Assembly: GCA_017482385.1 (NCBI GenBank)
Contig: JAFUNI010000023.1
Span: 62,001-126,000, forward strand
DNA length: 64,000 nt
Direction: 5' to 3'
Origin: Oscillospiraceae bacterium
Lineage (GTDB): Bacteria; Bacillota; Clostridia; Oscillospirales; Oscillospiraceae
The position numbers and the translations under genes were made by a program. Below, one piece after another: positions 8,714 to 17,398 of this stretch (positions are counted from its first letter, which is position 1; each line of letters begins with the position of its first letter). Below the pieces are notes generated by a model. That model ran no database searches, had not been told where the DNA came from, and saw only the letters and a list, made by a program, of their open reading frames with translations.

Positions 8714-9895
8714 ATGAAAACAGCACTGAAGTATTTTGAAGATCTGTGTGAGACCATTGAAAAAGATGGCCTCACCAAGAATGAGAAGATCATTGTTTCG
8801 CCCCAAGGGGCAAGAGTGGCCCTGCAGGACGGTCGGGCAGTAATCAATATGTGCGCCAATAATTATTTGGGTTTGGCAAATGATCCCCGGATCATTGCAG
8901 CTGCCAAGGAAAGCTACGATACCTATGGCTACGGACTTTCTTCTGTTCGCTTTATCTGCGGCACACAGAAGCTACACAAGGATTTGGAAGCCAAGCTCAG
9001 CAAATTCTTGGGAACGGAGGATACGATTTTGTATTCTTCCTGCTTTGATGCCAACGGCGGTCTGTTTGAGACATTGCTCACGTCTGAGGATGCAGTCATT
9101 AGCGACGAGCTGAACCATGCCAGCATTATTGACGGTGTGCGTCTGTGTAAGGCACAGCGCTTTCGCTATAAGAACAACGATATGGCCGACCTGCGGGCCA
9201 AGCTGGAGGAGGCCAAGGACTGCCGTATCAAGCTGATCGCCACCGATGGCGTGTTCTCGATGGATGGCATTGTAGCGGATTTGAAGAGTATCTGCGACCT
9301 GGCTGACGAGTATGATGCTTTGGTAATGGTGGATGACAGCCATGCTACCGGCTTTATGGGTGCTACCGGTCGCGGTACGCCGGAGCATTGCGGTGTGGCT
9401 GACCGGGTGGATATTATCACAGGCACCTTCGGTAAGGCGCTTGGCGGCGCCTCCGGCGGTTTTACTTCCAGCCGCAAGGAAATCATTCGGCTTTTGCGTC
9501 AGCGCTCCCGTCCTTATCTGTTCTCCAATACTTTAGCACCTGCTGTGGCAGCAGGTACGCTGAAAGTGCTTGAAATTTTGGAAAATGACTTATCCATGCG
9601 GGAAAAGCTCTTTGAAAATACCCGCCTTTTTGCCGAGAAAATCAAGGGAATTGGCCTGGATGTAATGGACCGGGGCGCACCTATCATTCCCGTTATGCTG
9701 TATGATGAGCATAAGGCTGTGGAAATGGCAAAGCGGATGATGGAAAAGGGTGTCTATGTGGTAGCTTTCTCTTATCCCGTTGTGCCCAAGGGTAAAGCCC
9801 GTATCCGCACCCAGCTTTCCGCTGCGCTGAGCCGCGAGGATATTGCATACATCGTGGATTGTTTCCGCCAGGTTAAAGAGGAAATGGGTCTGTAA
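8714..9895 (+). CDS. kbl: Glycine C-acetyltransferase (2-amino-3-ketobutyrate CoA ligase)
   Basis: A 393-residue PLP-dependent alpha-oxoamine synthase. It cleaves 2-amino-3-oxobutanoate with CoA to glycine and acetyl-CoA. The PLP lysine lies in [10 protein letters not shown] (about residue 240); the cofactor contacts [10 protein letters not shown] and [12 protein letters not shown] are clear. It follows tdh under the same promoter and is closed by a terminator. Confidence 0.95.
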   Translation: MKTALKYFEDLCETIEKDGLTKNEKIIVSPQGARVALQDGRAVINMCANNYLGLANDPRIIAAAKESYDTYGYGLSSVRFICGTQKLHKDLEAKLSKFLGTEDTILYSSCFDANGGLFETLLTSEDAVISDELNHASIIDGVRLCKAQRFRYKNNDMADLRAKLEEAKDCRIKLIATDGVFSMDGIVADLKSICDLADEYDALVMVDDSHATGFMGATGRGTPEHCGVADRVDIITGTFGKALGGASGGFTSSRKEIIRLLRQRSRPYLFSNTLAPAVAAGTLKVLEILENDLSMREKLFENTRLFAEKIKGIGLDVMDRGAPIIPVMLYDEHKAVEMAKRMMEKGVYVVAFSYPVVPKGKARIRTQLSAALSREDIAYIVDCFRQVKEEMGL

Positions 9896-9900
9896 ATAAG

Positions 9901-9928
9901 AAAAGCGAGGGAGAAATCCCTCGCTTTT
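9901..9928. terminator. Bidirectional intrinsic terminator, kbl / small membrane gene
   Basis: A 12-bp perfect stem (AAAAGCGAGGGA with TCCCTCGCTTTT) and a GAAA loop, between converging genes. Confidence 0.9.
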
Positions 9929-9931
9929 GCT

Positions 9932-10267
9932 TTATTTTTGCTGTGTTACAGAATTTTCTTTCTCTACCGGTTTATATTTGTTGGGACTGGGGAAATTGAG
10001 TACTAAGGACATAAACAAACAGAAAGCGATAGCACCTGCACCTACCGTCATCCACAAGCTCCGCTGCCGCAGCAGTTCTTTGGAATTGTACAAAACCCAA
10101 AGGATATAAGCGGACAGGGCAAAGCACACAAGTGTCAAAATAACCTTCAGCCAAATAATGCCCAAACCGGCAAAAATCATATACAGAATAAAAGCGACAG
10201 CGTCAGCGCACAGCGCGATGGTCATAAATTGCTCAAAAACTTTATATTTATTCGGTTTCATAGCCAT
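9932..10267 (-). CDS. Small membrane protein of unknown function
   Basis: A 111-residue protein with three predicted membrane segments (about residues 15-35, 38-60 and 74-93) and polar ends; the C-terminus is rich in Lys, Pro and Glu. I do not recognise the family. The start at 10267 (MAMKPNKYK) has GAGGTG at good spacing; an in-frame ATG 30 bases earlier has none. It has its own promoter and stands alone between two terminator or promoter regions. Confidence 0.65.
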   Translation of the reverse strand: MAMKPNKYKVFEQFMTIALCADAVAFILYMIFAGLGIIWLKVILTLVCFALSAYILWVLYNSKELLRQRSLWMTVGAGAIAFCLFMSLVLNFPSPNKYKPVEKENSVTQQK

Positions 10268-10287
10268 TTCAATCACCTCGTATTGTA

Positions 10288-10316
10288 AGTTTATCATAAT
10301 TTGTCGAAATTTGCAA
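10288..10316 (-). promoter_or_regulatory. Sigma-A promoter of the small membrane gene
   Basis: Read on the minus strand: TTGCAA (10316-10311) and TAAACT (10293-10288), spacer 17 bp. Confidence 0.6.
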
Positions 10317-10342
10317 GAATAATGTTATTTTTTAACAAAAGC

Positions 10343-10371
10343 TTGCAGGATGAGGGAAAGTTTGCTATAAT
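10343..10371 (+). promoter_or_regulatory. Sigma-A promoter of the scpA operon
   Basis: TTGCAG at 10343-10348 and TATAAT at 10366-10371, spacer 17 bp, 39 bases before the scpA ATG. Confidence 0.8.
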
Positions 10372-10410
10372 GGGAACAATATTATGTGATAGTATGCGCA
10401 AGGAGCGACT

Positions 10411-11220
10411 ATGGTAGAACCAAAATACCACTTAGAGGGCATTGTCCGCACGAAAAGTGAACTGATGGAGGACTTTGAGGGTCCTTTGAATGTTATCTTT
10501 TTGCTGCTGAGTAAAAATAAAATAGAGATTCAGGACGTGTCCATCGCGACGATTTTGGAGCAGTACCTGGCATACCTGGAAGAAATGAAGCGGCTGGATA
10601 TTGAGCTGGCCAGTGAGTTTATCACCATGGCATCCCATCTGATGCTCATTAAGACAAAAATGCTTTTGTCTGCGGCGGAGGCTATGGAAGCGGAAACAGA
10701 ACTGGACATTCTCCGTCAATCCTTGATCGAGCGCCAGCGCCATGAAGCAATGGATCAGATCCGTATTGCCATTTCTGCCTTGGTACCTATGAACGATTTG
10801 GGCAGATGCCTGTTTACCAAAGCCCCGGAGCCTTTGCGTAGGGATGATACCTACCGCTACGAGCATGACCCAAGCGATATGCTCCTGGCATTGGATGAAA
10901 TTTCCGAGCGGAATCAACGCCGCCTGCCGCCTCCAACTATGAACTTTAAGGGCATTGTAGGTAAAGAACCCTATCCCGTGGGCAAAAAGGCAAAAGAACT
11001 GGTTCGCAATTTGGTTCTTCGTGGCGTTGAAAAGCTGAAGAATCTGTTTAAGGGCAGCCGCAGCCGTTCAGAGATTGTGGCAACATTTCTGGCGGTCTTA
11101 GATTTGTGCAAGACAAATTCTGTGACCCTTGAGGACGATAATTCCGGTGAGAATCCCACGGTGCGCCTGATAAATGATGATATTACCATTGAAGGAGATG
11201 ACGGAAATGGAACAAATTGA
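10411..11220 (+). CDS. scpA: Segregation and condensation protein ScpA
   Basis: A 269-residue kleisin subunit of the bacterial SMC condensin. The family N-terminal block is visible (FEGPLNVIFLLLSKNKIEIQ, about residues 23-42), then a helical middle and a C-terminal winged-helix region (about 195-250) that binds the SMC head. AAGGAG precedes the ATG. It overlaps scpB by 14 bases, so the subunits are probably translated in a coupled way. Confidence 0.94.
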   Translation: MVEPKYHLEGIVRTKSELMEDFEGPLNVIFLLLSKNKIEIQDVSIATILEQYLAYLEEMKRLDIELASEFITMASHLMLIKTKMLLSAAEAMEAETELDILRQSLIERQRHEAMDQIRIAISALVPMNDLGRCLFTKAPEPLRRDDTYRYEHDPSDMLLALDEISERNQRRLPPPTMNFKGIVGKEPYPVGKKAKELVRNLVLRGVEKLKNLFKGSRSRSEIVATFLAVLDLCKTNSVTLEDDNSGENPTVRLINDDITIEGDDGNGTN

Positions 11221-11785
11221 ATTACAGCGGGCCATTGAAGCCATCTTGTTTGCAGCAGGAGAACGGGTGGAGATCGCTCAGCTTGTGGGTGTTTTAGAAG
11301 CTGATAAAAAGGATATTATTGAGGCAACCAATGCTTTGGCTGATGAGCTTGCCTTCAACCGCCGGGGTATCCGTATCCTGCGGCTTGAGGACGGTTATCA
11401 AATGGTGTCCTCTGCTGAAATGGCAGATTACATTACAAGCGCCCTGGAAACCCGTAAACCGCCCCGGCTGTCCTCTTCCCAGTTGGAAACCTTGACAATC
11501 ATAGCATATTACCAGCCTGCAACCAAAGCTATGGTGGAGCAGCTCAGAGGCGTGGACAGCAGCTATTCTGTTGGTGCATTGCTGAATAAGAAACTCATTG
11601 AGGAAGCCGGTCGGCTGAATGTACCGGGAAGACCCATTCAGTACCGTACAACTCCCAACTTCCTGCGTACTTTTGGCCTCAGTTCCCTGGAAGAATTGCC
11701 GCCCATTGACAAGGTAAGCCTGGGCGAACCCATTATTCCCGAGGAAAAGCCCGATCCTGATCAGATCACCCTGGAGGGGGTCTGA
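11207..11785 (+). CDS. scpB: Segregation and condensation protein ScpB
   Basis: A 192-residue protein with two winged-helix domains (about residues 1-75 and 85-160). It dimerises and binds ScpA in the SMC complex. AIEAILFAAGERVEIAQL and SSSQLETLTIIAYYQPATK are typical of the family. The start at 11207 has GGAG 9 bases upstream, inside scpA. Confidence 0.94.
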   Translation: MEQIELQRAIEAILFAAGERVEIAQLVGVLEADKKDIIEATNALADELAFNRRGIRILRLEDGYQMVSSAEMADYITSALETRKPPRLSSSQLETLTIIAYYQPATKAMVEQLRGVDSSYSVGALLNKKLIEEAGRLNVPGRPIQYRTTPNFLRTFGLSSLEELPPIDKVSLGEPIIPEEKPDPDQITLEGV

Positions 11786-11787
11786 GC

Positions 11788-12369
11788 ATGGGCTGGATCA
11801 TTGCCCTGGCGGTGCTTGTGGGCATAGCGCTTTTGCCCATTGGTATTCGCGGTGTGTACCGGGAGTCAACTGCCGGTGTTTGGGTGCTGATCGGACCGTT
11901 AAAATTCCGACTGTACCCAGCAAAACCGAAAGCCAAGAAAACATCCTCTCAGCCTAAAAAAGGTGGCAATAAAAACGCCAAAAAGGGAGGAAGTCTTAGC
12001 GATTTCTATCCCATTGTGCGAACGGTCCTGGATTTTTTGGAACAGCTTCGCCGGAAAGTCCGTGTAAAGGATTTTGAATTAAAAGTGATCCTGGCGGGAG
12101 ATGACCCCTGTAACCTGGCTGTCAATTACGGACGAGCCTGGGCGGCATTGGGCAGTCTAATGCCGCAACTGGATCGGTTCTTATCGATACGCAAAAAGAA
12201 TGTGGAAGTAGAATGTGATTTCGTTGCAGAAACCACGAAAGTATATGTAAAGGTGGATGCAACATTATCGTTGGCCCGGGCGTTTAGCCTTGGAGCTCGC
12301 CACGGTATCAAAATCATAAAGGATATTCTGAAACTGAAAAAATTACGAAAAGGCGGTGCCGAATTATGA
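11788..12369 (+). CDS. DUF2953-like membrane-associated protein
   Basis: A 193-residue protein with one N-terminal membrane segment (about residues 3-20), a Lys-rich basic linker (about 45-70), then an alpha/beta region resembling DUF2953. Function unknown. In Clostridia and Bacilli such genes commonly stand next to scpB and the gerW/ytfJ sporulation gene, as here. It follows scpB by 2 bases and shares ATGA with the next gene. A sporulation link is inferred only from context. Confidence 0.75.
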   Translation: MGWIIALAVLVGIALLPIGIRGVYRESTAGVWVLIGPLKFRLYPAKPKAKKTSSQPKKGGNKNAKKGGSLSDFYPIVRTVLDFLEQLRRKVRVKDFELKVILAGDDPCNLAVNYGRAWAALGSLMPQLDRFLSIRKKNVEVECDFVAETTKVYVKVDATLSLARAFSLGARHGIKIIKDILKLKKLRKGGAEL

Positions 12370-12755
12370 GTAAAAACCTTCCCAATATGCTGGAAAGCAC
12401 CATCTCTAAGATCCGTGAGATGCTGGATGCCAATTCTGTGGTGGGTCAGCCCATCGTGGTGGATGGCGTAACCATTATCCCCATTTCCAATATCAGTGTC
12501 GGTCTTGGCGGTGGCGGCTCCGATTATGTGTCCAAGCACCCAAACAACCAGGAAAACCCCTTTGGCGGCGGCGTTGGTGCCGGCGCAAAGGTCACGCCTG
12601 TTGCCTTTTTGATTATTAAGGATGGCGCAACCCGGATGGTTCCTGTGCCTGTTCCCGCCAATACGACGGTTGACCGTGTTGTGGAAATGGTACCCGATAC
12701 GCTGGACAAAATTGCCAGCTTTATTGAATCCAAAACTGAGAAAAAAGCAGAATAA
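12366..12755 (+). CDS. gerW: GerW (YtfJ) family sporulation protein
   Basis: A 129-residue protein of the YtfJ/GerW family, needed for proper spore germination in Bacillus. Visible family features are the VVGQPIVVDGVTIIPIS block (about residues 22-38), a glycine-rich VGLGGGGSDY loop (about 43-52) and VTPVAFLIIKDG (about 77-88). It overlaps the preceding DUF2953-like gene by 4 bases and precedes a dacF-like gene, giving a small sporulation-flavoured cluster. Confidence 0.9.
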   Translation: MSKNLPNMLESTISKIREMLDANSVVGQPIVVDGVTIIPISNISVGLGGGGSDYVSKHPNNQENPFGGGVGAGAKVTPVAFLIIKDGATRMVPVPVPANTTVDRVVEMVPDTLDKIASFIESKTEKKAE

Positions 12756-12764
12756 TTGCAACCA

Positions 12765-12787
12765 ACCCGGGGACACTATCCCCGGGT
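12765..12787 (+). promoter_or_regulatory. Hairpin covering the dacF-like ribosome binding site
   Basis: A 9-bp perfect GC-rich stem (ACCCGGGGA with TCCCCGGGT) and a 5-base loop. The last four stem bases are the first part of the likely Shine-Dalgarno GGGTGA, 5 bases before the ATG at 12795. There is no T run, so it does not look like a terminator. It may dampen translation. Confidence 0.6.
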
Positions 12788-12794
12788 GATTCAA

Positions 12795-13883
12795 ATGAAA
12801 CGACTACTTGCCGGGACGGCAGCTGCGATCTTAGCTGCTGCCCTGGTTTTTCCTTGTGAGGCGGTTTCGGCGGAAAGCGCAATTTTGCTGGACGCACAAA
12901 CCGGACGGGTGCTTTACGAAAAGCAGGCGGATAAACAGAGCTTGATCGCCAGCACCACAAAGATCATGACGGCTTTGGTGGTCTGTGAGCAGACCAATGT
13001 TCTTGACCGGGTTCGTATTCCTCCGGAAGCGGTGGGGATCGAGGGGTCATCTATGTACCTGAAAGCCGGAGAGATCATGACTGTGCAGGAGCTTTTGTAC
13101 GGACTGATGCTCCACAGCGGCAATGATGCGGCAGTGGCGCTTGCTATCTACTGCGGCGGTACGGTTGAGGGGTTCGCGGAGCTGATGAACGACAAAGCCC
13201 ATCGGCTGGGAATGCACGATACTCATTTTGTTAACCCAAACGGCTTAGATGCTCCCGGTCATTATTCCACAGCCCGGGATATGGCAAAACTGGCTGCTTA
13301 CGCAATGGAAAATCCTATTTTTACCAAAACAGTTTCCACCAAGACCGTGAAGGCTGCGGGTCGCACCCTCACAAACCACAATAAACTCCTGTGGAGTTTG
13401 GATGGGGCAGAGGGAGTAAAAACCGGCTTCACAAAGGCAGCCGGCAGAATCCTTGTGTCCAGCTGCAGCCGACAGGGCCGCAGATTGATTGCGGTAACAA
13501 TGAACGACCGTAACGATTGGCAAGACCATAAACAACTGATGGATGGGGGATTTGCGGATTTCTCTGTCCGACAGTTGGTAACAGCCGGAGAATGCTTGGG
13601 AACTGTGCAGGTTATTTCCGGAGAGAAAGAAACAGTGCAGCTACTGGCTGCAGAGGACTTTTCTTATGCGCTGACAGCGGAAGAGCAACCGGAATTGGTG
13701 CTGTCAAAACCCGGATTTGTCTATGCTCCCGTGGTGAGCGGACAGGACGCTGGCTTTGCCTATTTATGTCTGAATGGAAAATCCTTTGGGAAAATCCCGC
13801 TCATTTATGGGGAAACTGTAGAAACAGAAGAAATCAAGAAACCCTCCCTGTGGGAAAAGCTTTTGAAAGGAGGCAAACAATGA
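12795..13883 (+). CDS. D-alanyl-D-alanine carboxypeptidase, DacF/DacB type
   Basis: A 362-residue exported penicillin-binding protein of the S11 family that removes the terminal D-Ala of peptidoglycan stem peptides. A signal peptide (about residues 1-25) is followed by the serine motif STTK (about 53), SGN (about 107) and KTG (about 211), all intact; a C-terminal beta domain (about 265-340) follows. In Bacillus, dacF and dacB act on the spore cortex. The start is MKRLLAG at 12795. The stop overlaps the rluB start (ATGA). Confidence 0.9.
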   Translation: MKRLLAGTAAAILAAALVFPCEAVSAESAILLDAQTGRVLYEKQADKQSLIASTTKIMTALVVCEQTNVLDRVRIPPEAVGIEGSSMYLKAGEIMTVQELLYGLMLHSGNDAAVALAIYCGGTVEGFAELMNDKAHRLGMHDTHFVNPNGLDAPGHYSTARDMAKLAAYAMENPIFTKTVSTKTVKAAGRTLTNHNKLLWSLDGAEGVKTGFTKAAGRILVSSCSRQGRRLIAVTMNDRNDWQDHKQLMDGGFADFSVRQLVTAGECLGTVQVISGEKETVQLLAAEDFSYALTAEEQPELVLSKPGFVYAPVVSGQDAGFAYLCLNGKSFGKIPLIYGETVETEEIKKPSLWEKLLKGGKQ

Positions 13884-14587
13884 CTGAGAGAATACAGAAA
13901 ATCATTGCATCTCGGGGCGTGACATCCCGCCGCAAGGCAGAGGAAATGATCACTGCCGGCCGTGTGACCTGCAATGGCAGGGTTTGCCTGCTGGGCGAAA
14001 GCGCTGACCCGGATATTGATACTATCTTGCTGGACGGGAAGCCGCTCCCGTCCGGCGGTGAATACACGTACATTATGCTCCATAAGCCGAGAGGCTTTGT
14101 TACCACCCTGTCTGATGAAAAGGGCCGCAGAAATGTGGCGGAACTTGTGAAGGATTGTGGTCAGCGGGTCTACCCGGTGGGCCGCCTGGATATGGACTCT
14201 GAAGGCCTGTTGCTGCTTACCAATGACGGTGACTTTGCCAACCGCCTTATGCACCCTAAACATCTTGTGGACAAGACCTACCTTGTAACAGTGGAGGGGT
14301 ATTCTGAAGCAGGATTGAAGCGGTTGGGTCAGCCCATCACGCTGGACGGCTACACCATCGCCAAGCCCTCTGTAAGACTGATCAATGCGGACGAAAAGGG
14401 GAGAGCCCGGTTGGAAGTTGTGATCCACGAAGGCAGAAACCGCCAGGTCCGCCGTATGTGCGCTGCTGCCGGTATGCAGGTGATCCGCCTGGTGCGTATC
14501 GCAGAGGGAGAACTACAATTGGGAAATTTGCCTTTAGGCAAATGGCGAGAACTGACAGACAGGGAAGTACGGATGCTGAAAAGATGA
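13880..14587 (+). CDS. rluB: 23S rRNA/16S rRNA pseudouridine synthase, RluB/RsuA family
   Basis: A 235-residue enzyme with an S4 RNA-binding domain (about residues 1-60; IQKIIASRGVTSRRKAEEMI) and a pseudouridine synthase domain. The catalytic Asp is in VGRLDMDSEGLLLLTNDG (about residue 96). RluB modifies U2605 of 23S rRNA in E. coli; the exact target here is inferred. AAAGGAGG precedes the ATG at 13880, which overlaps the preceding stop by 4 bases. Confidence 0.9.
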   Translation: MTERIQKIIASRGVTSRRKAEEMITAGRVTCNGRVCLLGESADPDIDTILLDGKPLPSGGEYTYIMLHKPRGFVTTLSDEKGRRNVAELVKDCGQRVYPVGRLDMDSEGLLLLTNDGDFANRLMHPKHLVDKTYLVTVEGYSEAGLKRLGQPITLDGYTIAKPSVRLINADEKGRARLEVVIHEGRNRQVRRMCAAAGMQVIRLVRIAEGELQLGNLPLGKWRELTDREVRMLKR

Positions 14588-14611
14588 ATTTGCAATTTTT
14601 CTTGCGGCATC

Positions 14612-14640
14612 TTGCAAAATGTGAAGGAATGTGCTACAAT
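14612..14640 (+). promoter_or_regulatory. Sigma-A promoter of the rpiR-like gene
   Basis: TTGCAA at 14612-14617 and TACAAT at 14635-14640, spacer 17 bp. Confidence 0.7.
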
Positions 14641-14671
14641 GTGACCAATTTCTGTGTTATCGGAGGCTATT

Positions 14672-15541
14672 ATGAACGAAGATATTATTTCTCTGATGCA
14701 AGAGAAAATGCCGACATTCTCAAAAGGGCAAAAGAGAATTGCTGCTTACATAACTGAATACTATGATAAAGCTGCCTTTATGACCGCCAGCAAGCTGGGA
14801 AGCATTGTGGGAATTTCCGAATCTACGGTGGTTCGTTTTGCTGTGGAGTTAGGCTATAACGGCTATCCCAGTATGCAAAAGGCTATGCAGGAGATGGTAC
14901 TTAACCGTTTGACTTCTGCGCAACGATTGGAGATCGCCAATGACCGTATGGGCAGCCAGGATGTGGTGACGAGCGTTCTGCAATCCGATGCAGATAAGCT
15001 GCACCAAACTGCGGAAACCATCAACCGTGAGGATTTTGCGGCTGTGGTGGATGCTATTTTGCATGCAAAGCATATCTATTTGTTGGGTGTGCGTTCTGCT
15101 GCCGCCTTGGCAAATTTTGCCGGTTATTATCTTAACTATATGTTTCCCAATGTCCGGGTAATCACAACCTCCGGTGGCGGTGAGATGTTTGAGCAGCTTG
15201 TGAATGTAGAGGCAGGAGATGTAGTGCTGGCATTCAGCTTTCCCCGCTATTCTACAGCTACGATTAAGGGTGCTCGATATTGCCAAAGTGTGGGTGCTAA
15301 GGTGGTTGCTATCACCAATAGCTATGCATCGCCTCTTGCCCAGTGCGGAGATTTTGTGCTGGTCGCCAAGAGCGATATGGTTTCCTTTGCGGACTCTTTG
15401 GTAGCGCCTCTCAGCGTGGTAAATGCGCTGCTGGTTGCTTTAAGCACAAAGCGTGAGCCGATTTTAGAAAAGAATTTTGATACCTTGGAGCGGGTGTGGG
15501 AAGAATATCATATCTATGAAAAGCAGGTGAAGCTGCCGTGA
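14672..15541 (+). CDS. MurR/RpiR family transcriptional regulator
   Basis: A 289-residue regulator: an N-terminal helix-turn-helix (about residues 1-77; SKLGSIVGISESTVVRFAVEL) and a C-terminal SIS sugar-phosphate sensing domain (about 120-255). Family members sense phosphosugars. The effector is unknown because no sugar gene is adjacent. GGAGG precedes the ATG at 14672. It overlaps the next gene by 4 bases (GTGA), so the two form an operon. Confidence 0.9.
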   Translation: MNEDIISLMQEKMPTFSKGQKRIAAYITEYYDKAAFMTASKLGSIVGISESTVVRFAVELGYNGYPSMQKAMQEMVLNRLTSAQRLEIANDRMGSQDVVTSVLQSDADKLHQTAETINREDFAAVVDAILHAKHIYLLGVRSAAALANFAGYYLNYMFPNVRVITTSGGGEMFEQLVNVEAGDVVLAFSFPRYSTATIKGARYCQSVGAKVVAITNSYASPLAQCGDFVLVAKSDMVSFADSLVAPLSVVNALLVALSTKREPILEKNFDTLERVWEEYHIYEKQVKLP

Positions 15542-16764
15542 GCTATGATGTGATCGTCATTGGCGGTGGCCCTGCCGGTATGTTTTCTGCCATTACAGCG
15601 GCGGAAAGAGGCCTGCGGGTATTGCTTTTAGAAGCCAATGACCGCCTGGGCAAAAAGCTGCTGATCACCGGTAAGGGTCGGTGTAATGTGACCAACGATT
15701 GCACATCCCAGGAGGTTCTCCAGAATATACCCAGAAACGGACGCTTTTTGTACAGTGCCATGGAAAATTGCCCACCGTCATTGGTGATGGCATTCTTTGA
15801 AGACCACGGTTGCGCCCTAAAGACAGAACGTGGAAACAGAGTTTTTCCGGTAAGTGATAAGTCAGCATCCATACTGGAATGCCTGCGGAATGTGATGCAC
15901 AGGCTGCAGGTGAAGATTCAAACTGCTCGCGCCCAGGAAATCCTTACCAATAACGGCACAGTTACTGGTGTAAGGACTACAGCGGGTGTCTTTACAGCCC
16001 CGGCTGTGATTTTGGCAACAGGCGGCGTGTCCTATCCAACAACCGGCTCCACAGGTGACGGTTATGCCATGGCAAAAGCCTTGGGACATACGGTAATCGA
16101 GCCTGAGGGCTCTTTGGTGCCCTTGGAAACGGCTGGAAACACTTGTCAGCAGATGCATGGCCTTTCTTTGCGGAATGTGGCTGTGAAGCTGTTGGATGCC
16201 AAGGGTAAGAACTTGTATAAGGACTTTGGCGAATTGCTCTTTACCCATTTCGGTGTGTCCGGCCCTACAGCACTCAGCGCCAGTGCCCATCTGAAGGGGG
16301 AGGGCTGTCGGCTTGTTATTGACCTGAAGCCTGCTTTGGATGAAAATAAGCTCAATGACCGTATTCTCCGGGATTTAGAAGTTTATAAAAACCGCACAAT
16401 GGAAAATGCCTTGACGGACTTGCTTCCCCGTTCTATGATCCCCGTGGTGCTGGATATACTGTCAGTGCCGGCTGCCTTGGAGGCAAATTCCTTTACCAAG
16501 CAGCAACGCAGAGCTTTGCTGGAACTGTTAAAGGGATTTCCTGTTGATATTGTGGGAAAGCGCCCGGTTGCAGAGGCGATCATCACATCCGGTGGCATCA
16601 AGGTTTCGGAGATCAATCCCAAGACGATGGAGTCCAAACTGATTTCCGGCCTGTATTTTGCCGGTGAGATCATTGATTGCGATGCTTATACTGGCGGATT
16701 CAATCTGCAAATCGCCTGGGCAACTGCATTTGCAGCAGGCAGCAGTCTTAAAAACGATGATTGA
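15538..16764 (+). CDS. YhiN/HI0933-family FAD-dependent oxidoreductase
   Basis: A 408-residue flavoprotein. The FAD-binding GxGxxG is in VIGGGPAGMFSAITA (about residues 6-20); GKKLLITGKGRCNVTN (about 38-53) is the family hallmark, and the C-terminal AGEIIDCDAYTGGFNLQ is also conserved. The substrate is not known for most members. The start is GTG, overlapping the rpiR-like stop codon. The acpP promoter begins inside its last codons. Confidence 0.9.
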   Translation: MSYDVIVIGGGPAGMFSAITAAERGLRVLLLEANDRLGKKLLITGKGRCNVTNDCTSQEVLQNIPRNGRFLYSAMENCPPSLVMAFFEDHGCALKTERGNRVFPVSDKSASILECLRNVMHRLQVKIQTARAQEILTNNGTVTGVRTTAGVFTAPAVILATGGVSYPTTGSTGDGYAMAKALGHTVIEPEGSLVPLETAGNTCQQMHGLSLRNVAVKLLDAKGKNLYKDFGELLFTHFGVSGPTALSASAHLKGEGCRLVIDLKPALDENKLNDRILRDLEVYKNRTMENALTDLLPRSMIPVVLDILSVPAALEANSFTKQQRRALLELLKGFPVDIVGKRPVAEAIITSGGIKVSEINPKTMESKLISGLYFAGEIIDCDAYTGGFNLQIAWATAFAAGSSLKNDD

Positions 16765-16789
16765 CAAACAACCCTACATGTAATAAAAT
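16761..16789 (+). promoter_or_regulatory. Sigma-A promoter of acpP
   Basis: TTGACA at 16761-16766 and TAAAAT at 16784-16789, spacer 17 bp. The -35 box includes the stop codon of the upstream flavoprotein gene. Confidence 0.8.
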
Positions 16790-16829
16790 ATACCAGTATA
16801 AAGTAAGACCTTTATGGAGGAGATAGACT

Positions 16830-17051
16830 ATGTACGAAAAGCTTGTTTCTTATGCTTCCAAGCAGTTGGAGCTGAACCCCGAGGAGATCACCCGTGAGAG
16901 CACCTTTGAGAGCCTGGGTATCGACTCTTTGGATGTTGTTGAAATGATCATGGACTTAGAATCCGAGTTGGGCGTTGAGCTGGAAATGGAAGATCAAAAG
17001 ATCTCCACCTTCGGTGAGCTGGCTGAGTTTATTGAGTCCAAGCTGAACTAA
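16830..17051 (+). CDS. acpP: Acyl carrier protein
   Basis: A 73-residue acidic carrier protein. The phosphopantetheine attachment serine is in GIDSLDVVEM (about residue 37). It carries growing acyl chains in fatty acid synthesis. GGAGGAG precedes the ATG. No fab genes are nearby; it is placed alone between a flavoprotein and SRP RNA. Confidence 0.95.
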   Translation: MYEKLVSYASKQLELNPEEITRESTFESLGIDSLDVVEMIMDLESELGVELEMEDQKISTFGELAEFIESKLN

Positions 17052-17075
17052 GTAATCGAATACCCTTGTTATGGC

Positions 17076-17376
17076 GACCGGCTTATAACAAGGTCGCACT
17101 AATCGGGGAGTTAGCGGTGCCCTGTACCTGCAATCCGCTATAGCAGGGGTGAATCCCCGCACCCGGGCCTGTCCCGGTACTGTCCGGGCCTTGTAAGCGG
17201 TGTTGATGGAGCGGTCTCGCGCAACAGAATCCCGTGAACCATGTCAGGTGGGGAACCAAGCAGCATTAAGCGGATCTTTCCGTGTGCCGCGGGGTTGCCG
17301 TTTCTGAGCTGGCTGCAAGGTTTTCGGGTATTGAGCAGGTTCAAATGCGGGTGTGCGATCTTGTTATGAGCCGGTC
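17076..17376 (+). ncRNA. ffs: Signal recognition particle RNA, large Gram-positive type
   Basis: The conserved domain IV apical region is readable around 17240-17268 (ATGTCAGGTGGGGAACCAAG, then AGCAG), the Ffh-binding site. The 5' strand from 17076 (GACCGGCTTATAACAAGGTC) pairs over more than 20 bases with the 3' strand ending at 17376, forming the long closing helix. The GGGTGAATCCCCGC region fits an Alu-like 5' domain. About 300 nt is somewhat longer than the 271-nt Bacillus scRNA. A T run follows. Ends are placed from the terminal pairing. Confidence 0.9.
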
Positions 17377-17398
17377 TTTTTGAGAGGAATGTGTAAGT

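Noticed and set aside
13592..13879. Longer N-terminal extension of rluB
   Set aside because: The extra 96 codons lie inside the dacF-like gene; the ATG at 13880 has a strong ribosome binding site and gives the normal family start.
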